Source: Chara braunii
Taxonomy: Eukaryota > Streptophyta > Charophyceae > Charales > Characeae
Assembly: GCA_003427395.1 (NCBI GenBank)
Contig: BFEA01000087.1
Coordinates: 3,342,948 to 3,364,818, forward strand
Direction: 5' to 3'
Length of the DNA stretch: 21,871 bases
Numbering within the stretch: position 1 is the stretch's first letter; each line of letters opens with the position of its first letter. The notes under the pieces were generated by a model that worked only from the letters and a program-made list of their open reading frames with translations, had not been told where the DNA came from and made no database searches. Positions 19,060 to 21,871 of this stretch are shown here, in pieces. The translations under genes were made by a program, and so were the position numbers.

Positions 19060-19440
19060 GAGAGCACGAGCAGGAGGAAGGCAGGGAAGAGGAGAGGGAG
19101 AGAGAGGGCGGGAGGGAGGCAGGGAGACGGGGAGGGCAAGAAGCGGAAGGAAATGGATGAAGGAACAAGGAAGAAACTGGGAGGGAAGGAATTGTGAAGG
19201 AAGACACCAAAGAGGAGGATGGAAGGAAAATAGTAAATACAGAAAAGTGGAAGGCGGTGAGGAAAAGGACGGAAGGATGAAAGGAAACTGGGGAAGAAGA
19301 GAACAAAGAGAGCTGGAGAGGGGAAAGAGGGGAGGAGGGGAGTAAGAAAAGGGAAAAGAAAAGTAGAAGAAGGATGCAGAAGAAACAAGATGAAAGGACA
19401 CAGGGAAAGCGAATGTGTGGAAAGGAGGAAGGAAGGACTT
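19060..19440. repeat. Purine-rich (GA/GGA) tract, about 380 bp
   Basis: The + strand is overwhelmingly G and A (GGGAGGGAGGCAGGGA and AGGAAGG words) with only scattered pyrimidines. The - strand is a long CT-rich tract. It lies between the two LRR-gene exon candidates, so in transcript sense it would be a pyrimidine-rich intron. Open frames over it are low-complexity and not genes. Confidence 0.85.
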
Positions 19441-19458
19441 ACGAACATAAATACTCAC

Positions 19459-19530
19459 AAGGACTTCAAATTGGTCAGATGTTCGAACGTTTCTGGAATC
19501 CCCCCGGTTAACTTGTTGTCGTTAAGGAAC
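19459..19530 (-). CDS. Leucine-rich repeat exon of a plant-type LRR protein (partial gene)
   Basis: On the - strand the sequence TTCTCGATTGCAG| precedes the exon and |GTGAGTATTT follows it, which are good acceptor and donor sites. The exon is exactly 72 nt (24 codons, phase 1). It reads FLNDNKLTGGIPETFEHL then TNLKSL, matching the plant LRR consensus LxxNxLTGxIPxxfxxLxNLxxL. One 24-residue repeat per 72-nt exon in a constant phase is the known layout of many plant LRR receptor kinases and receptor-like proteins. The kinase, signal peptide and other repeats are not visible in the window. It is too short to appear as an ordinary open frame. The gene must continue to higher coordinates (5') and lower coordinates (3'), where retroelements now lie. 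Confidence 0.82.
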
Positions 19531-20403
19531 CTGCAATCGAGAATGGTGGACATGCATGCACCCCATTTTTACAAAACTATTCACTGCGACATGAAAGAAC
19601 TCAAGATTAGCACCTTTGTTATTCGAGTTCCCGCCTATTATGACCATCCAGAATTGCTCTTTGTGAACAGAAAGCAGGCAACACATGCATGCAAATAGCT
19701 CACTTCGTAGAGTGCCTTGTTCTTCTCTATGGCAAACAGACTAACCGACCAAACAGGCTAAATGGACCAAGCAGATCCCGTGGACCAAACAGCCACCTTA
19801 ACCAAGCGGCCGACGCCCTTCCCCCCTCTGGGACAAAACAGGTCCCCCAGTGGAACAAGTCTGTTACTCCACCAATCACAAATGTAGCTAAGTTGCATCG
19901 GTCTGCTACTAATCTATCCTGGAAAAGGCATAGATCTTCTTACACGGCATTGGGTGCCACACTCACAAAACAAGACTGAGAGCGAAGGATGCCAACTGAA
20001 CTACGTTCTCATGAAGGATCTCCATGTTCAACGAGGAATATATGCAAAACGAGTGAAGACAAGCCAGGCGATGAAAAATTGGCAAGGGTTACACATTCCA
20101 AATTGCTTCCAACTACAAACTGATCTCACAACTAGAGAATTTCAGAGAGACTACACCTAACAAAGAAAGCAAGAAAATAGAATACTCATTGATGATATAC
20201 CATTCTTTTCGAAAGACCTGCTTCCATGCACTAACTTGAAAAGAATTCAGGGAAATGATGAGCACGTAATGAAGAAAGCAGAACTTCAATGCAAAGAACC
20301 ATGCAACGACAACAACGAACCAGATTGCAACATCTAACAGAAAACCGGACATGATTGAGCTGAATCGAAACTAGAAAATCAAAGTGAAAGGATTCATGGT
20401 TCT
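19531..20403 (-). other. Probable intron of the LRR gene; nothing else recognised
   Basis: On the - strand this is T-rich, without a convincing exon, RNA gene or transposon. A small cluster of near repeats (GACCAAACAG-like words, 19745-19800 on +) is present. No further LRR exon was found by eye. Confidence 0.4.
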
Positions 20404-20460
20404 CAGTCCTCCCAAGTCCCAATCTCGAGTCCCAGTCCCCAGTCCCAGTTCCAAGTCCCA
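20404..20460. repeat. Degenerate (AGTCCC)n minisatellite
   Basis: Repeated AGTCCC, AAGTCCC and CAGTCCC words with small changes run over about 57 bases. Confidence 0.8.
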
Positions 20461-20464
20461 AACG

Positions 20465-20830
20465 GACCTACCATCCCTGTTCAGCAACTTCAGATCCTCC
20501 CCACTTCGGAATCTTCAAAATACTAAGCACCTACTCGGGCGGGGACCTACACGAGCATTCAACAACTTTAGAAACTTCACCACTTCAAAATATTTGAAAT
20601 GTTCAACACCTACTCTGACGTGTACGTACCATGAGCGTTCAACAACTTTTGAAACGTCACCACTTCAAAATGTTTGAAATTTTCAACACCTACTTGGACA
20701 GGTAAATATTTTCAAAAACTTCAAATTTTTGAACGCTTACTCCCGTGGGGACCTACCACAAACGTTCAATAACTTAACCACTTCAAAATCTACAGAATGC
20801 TAATGACATACTCAGGTAGGGACATACCAT
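20465..20830 (+). repeat. Tandem repeat, unit about 75-80 bp, roughly 4-5 degenerate copies
   Basis: Each unit reads approximately GGGACCTACCATGAGCGTTC, then AACAACTTT-GAAAC-TCACC, then ACTTCAAAAT-TTTGAAATGT, then TCAACACCTACTC. Copies start near 20463, 20539, 20620 and 20748; one copy near 20700 is shortened. Confidence 0.85.
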
Positions 20831-20870
20831 GACCATACACAGCCTTCGTTTAAATAGGGTGGGCGGGACG

Positions 20871-21012
<142 letters not shown>

Positions 21013-21103
21013 CATTGGCTACTGACAGTATAACCAGGTCTATTCAACGTACATCAAGAGTAAACATTAGTCCATCCTACACCAGCGCGACTACGCCGAC
21101 TAG

Positions 21104-21345
21104 GTACTGAATGTTTCAAAGATTTTGAAGTGGTACAGTTTCTGCACTTACTGAACGTGGTGGGTCCCCATGCAAATAGGTGTTAATTTGTTAAATATTT
21201 TGGAGATTTTGAACTGGTGAAGTTTCTAAAGCTGCTGAACAGTCATGATAGGTCCCCGCTGTAGGTGACGAACATTTTGAAGATTTTGAAATGGTGAAAT
21301 TTCTGAAATTGTTAAACGGTCTTGGAGGTGTTGAACATTTTGAAG
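21104..21345 (-). repeat. Same ~80-bp repeat family, opposite orientation
   Basis: The reverse complement of 21104-21180 reads GGGGACCCACCACGTTCAG, then a stretch ending ACCACTTCAAAATCTTTGAA and ACATTCAGTACCTA, matching the units at 20465-20830. Two further units follow up to about 21345. The repeats therefore face the left-hand array across the (CA)n(GA)n tract. Confidence 0.82.
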
Positions 21346-21394
21346 ATTTTAAGTTAATTGAACTTAATCCACTTCTAAACATCCCTTTAATTAG

Positions 21395-21628
21395 TACTGC
21401 CACTTCAAAGGATTCCCACAACTACAAGAACTGAAAGATCCAGGGACTTTACGCAACACATCTCACTTCATTAATGAGATGGAAAGAGCTATTTCAGAAA
21501 ACTTTATCGAGTTCTGCATCGATGTCAGAAAAAAGTATCCAGATCTTCATCGACTTTATAGGACTAAAAAACTGTTGAAAAAACTGCACTTCAAAGCTAC
21601 TCTCAGTGGAAATTCAGAGGGTCGTTGA
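21395..21628 (+). other. Possible short coding exon, unknown
   Basis: A frame is open from just after a TAG at 21392 to a TGA at 21626-21628 (77 codons). The first in-frame ATG is at 21479, leaving 49 codons. The peptide includes FINEMERAISENFIEFC and VRKKYPDLHRLYRTKKL, a balanced, protein-like composition with basic and aromatic residues. I do not recognise a family and see no firm splice sites. It could equally be a chance open frame. Confidence 0.25.
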
Positions 21629-21800
21629 CCTTTTGTGATTTCATTTGTAAGTTATCTTCTTCAGGTAGCCATACCCGTCAGGCAACAGGCTTCCTTCTTG
21701 CGGCCTCCATTTTGGACTACAGATCATGGTCTGGTCTGTATGGTTCACAATTGGGGAGCAAGGGTTGAGGCCGGACCAACGCTTTATAGCTGCGCACCAC

Positions 21801-21838
21801 CTGTCTCTTATACACATCTAGATGTGTATAAGAGACAG
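21801..21838. other. Nextera mate-pair junction adapter (two inverted Tn5 mosaic ends), artefact
   Basis: CTGTCTCTTATACACATCT (21801-21819) is followed directly by its exact reverse complement (21820-21838). This 19 + 19 base double mosaic end is the circularisation junction used in tagmentation mate-pair libraries. It is not genomic. It also creates the well-known spurious peptide VSYTHLDVYKRQ in a + strand open frame. Confidence 0.98.
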
Positions 21839-21871
21839 GGCTGGGCTTGAATATACAGTGAGGCGCAGGGG
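21839..21871 (+). repeat. 33-bp exact copy of 18594-18626 after the adapter
   Basis: All 33 bases after the junction equal 18594-18626 in the same orientation. This is the far end of the circularised library fragment, wrongly appended to the contig. It belongs to the LTR-like region, so it could also derive from another copy of that repeat. Confidence 0.93.

Noticed and set aside
18452-19458. Long minus-strand open frames rich in Ser, Phe, Leu and Pro (up to 223 codons)
   Set aside because: They mostly reflect the long CT-rich strand of the purine tract. Composition is low-complexity and the frames ignore the splice borders seen at 19459.
21635-21850. 71-codon plus-strand open frame ending VSYTHLDVYKRQGWA
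   Set aside because: Its C-terminus is the translated Nextera junction adapter, so the frame is an artefact.

Overview
The window is repeat-rich eukaryotic nuclear DNA, not bacterial. It is mostly degraded retrotransposons, with one short but convincing trace of an intron-containing host gene near the right end. The plant-type leucine-rich repeat (NxLTGGIP core), its canonical 72-nt exon, the DUF4283-like region plus CCHC knuckle in LINE ORF1, and the abundant Ty3/gypsy elements suggest a streptophyte (land plant or charophyte alga) with a large genome. The species cannot be fixed from the sequence alone.

Layout. (1) 1-8038, + strand: a nearly complete L1-like LINE. It has an A-rich 5' leader, an ORF1 (497-2161) that continues in shifted frames to about 3185, an ORF2 with apurinic endonuclease and reverse transcriptase (3304-7708; three in-frame stops and one frameshift), a 3' UTR and a poly(A) tail. 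(2) 8268-10235, +: a heavily decayed Ty3/gypsy pol (RNase H, integrase, chromodomain-like tail), followed by LTR-like, non-coding, repeat-laden sequence up to about 12.5 kb. This stretch includes a perfect hairpin with 65-bp arms at 11520-11659. (3) About 12500-12780, -: a second, 5'-truncated copy of the LINE 3' end. (4) 13221-17765, -: a second Ty3/gypsy element with a probable LTR, a polypurine tract and a pol (protease, RT, RNase H, integrase, chromodomain-like tail) broken by frameshifts and stops. (5) 17785-about 18700, +: the 3' end of a third Ty3/gypsy element (chromodomain-like tail, polypurine tract, LTR-like sequence). (6) About 18715-21800: host-like DNA. An LRR exon on the - strand (19459-19530, exactly 72 nt with GT/AG borders) and a weaker candidate next exon (18715-18803) lie around a long purine-rich tract. 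Further right are about 80-bp tandem repeats in opposite orientations on the two sides of a (CA)n(GA)n microsatellite.

The last 71 bases are not genomic. 21801-21838 is the 38-bp inverted double Tn5 mosaic end of a Nextera mate-pair junction. The 33 bases after it repeat 18594-18626, as expected if a circularised fragment of about 3.2 kb from this same locus (18594 to 21800) was read through its junction.

No intact functional gene is visible. The retroelement genes are all damaged, and the host LRR gene is only partly present. I found no evidence of a new defence or metabolic system. The most informative observations are the hidden LRR exon, the perfect palindrome, the shared variant chromodomain tail of three Ty3 elements, the apparent LTR-PBS junction, and the library artefact.
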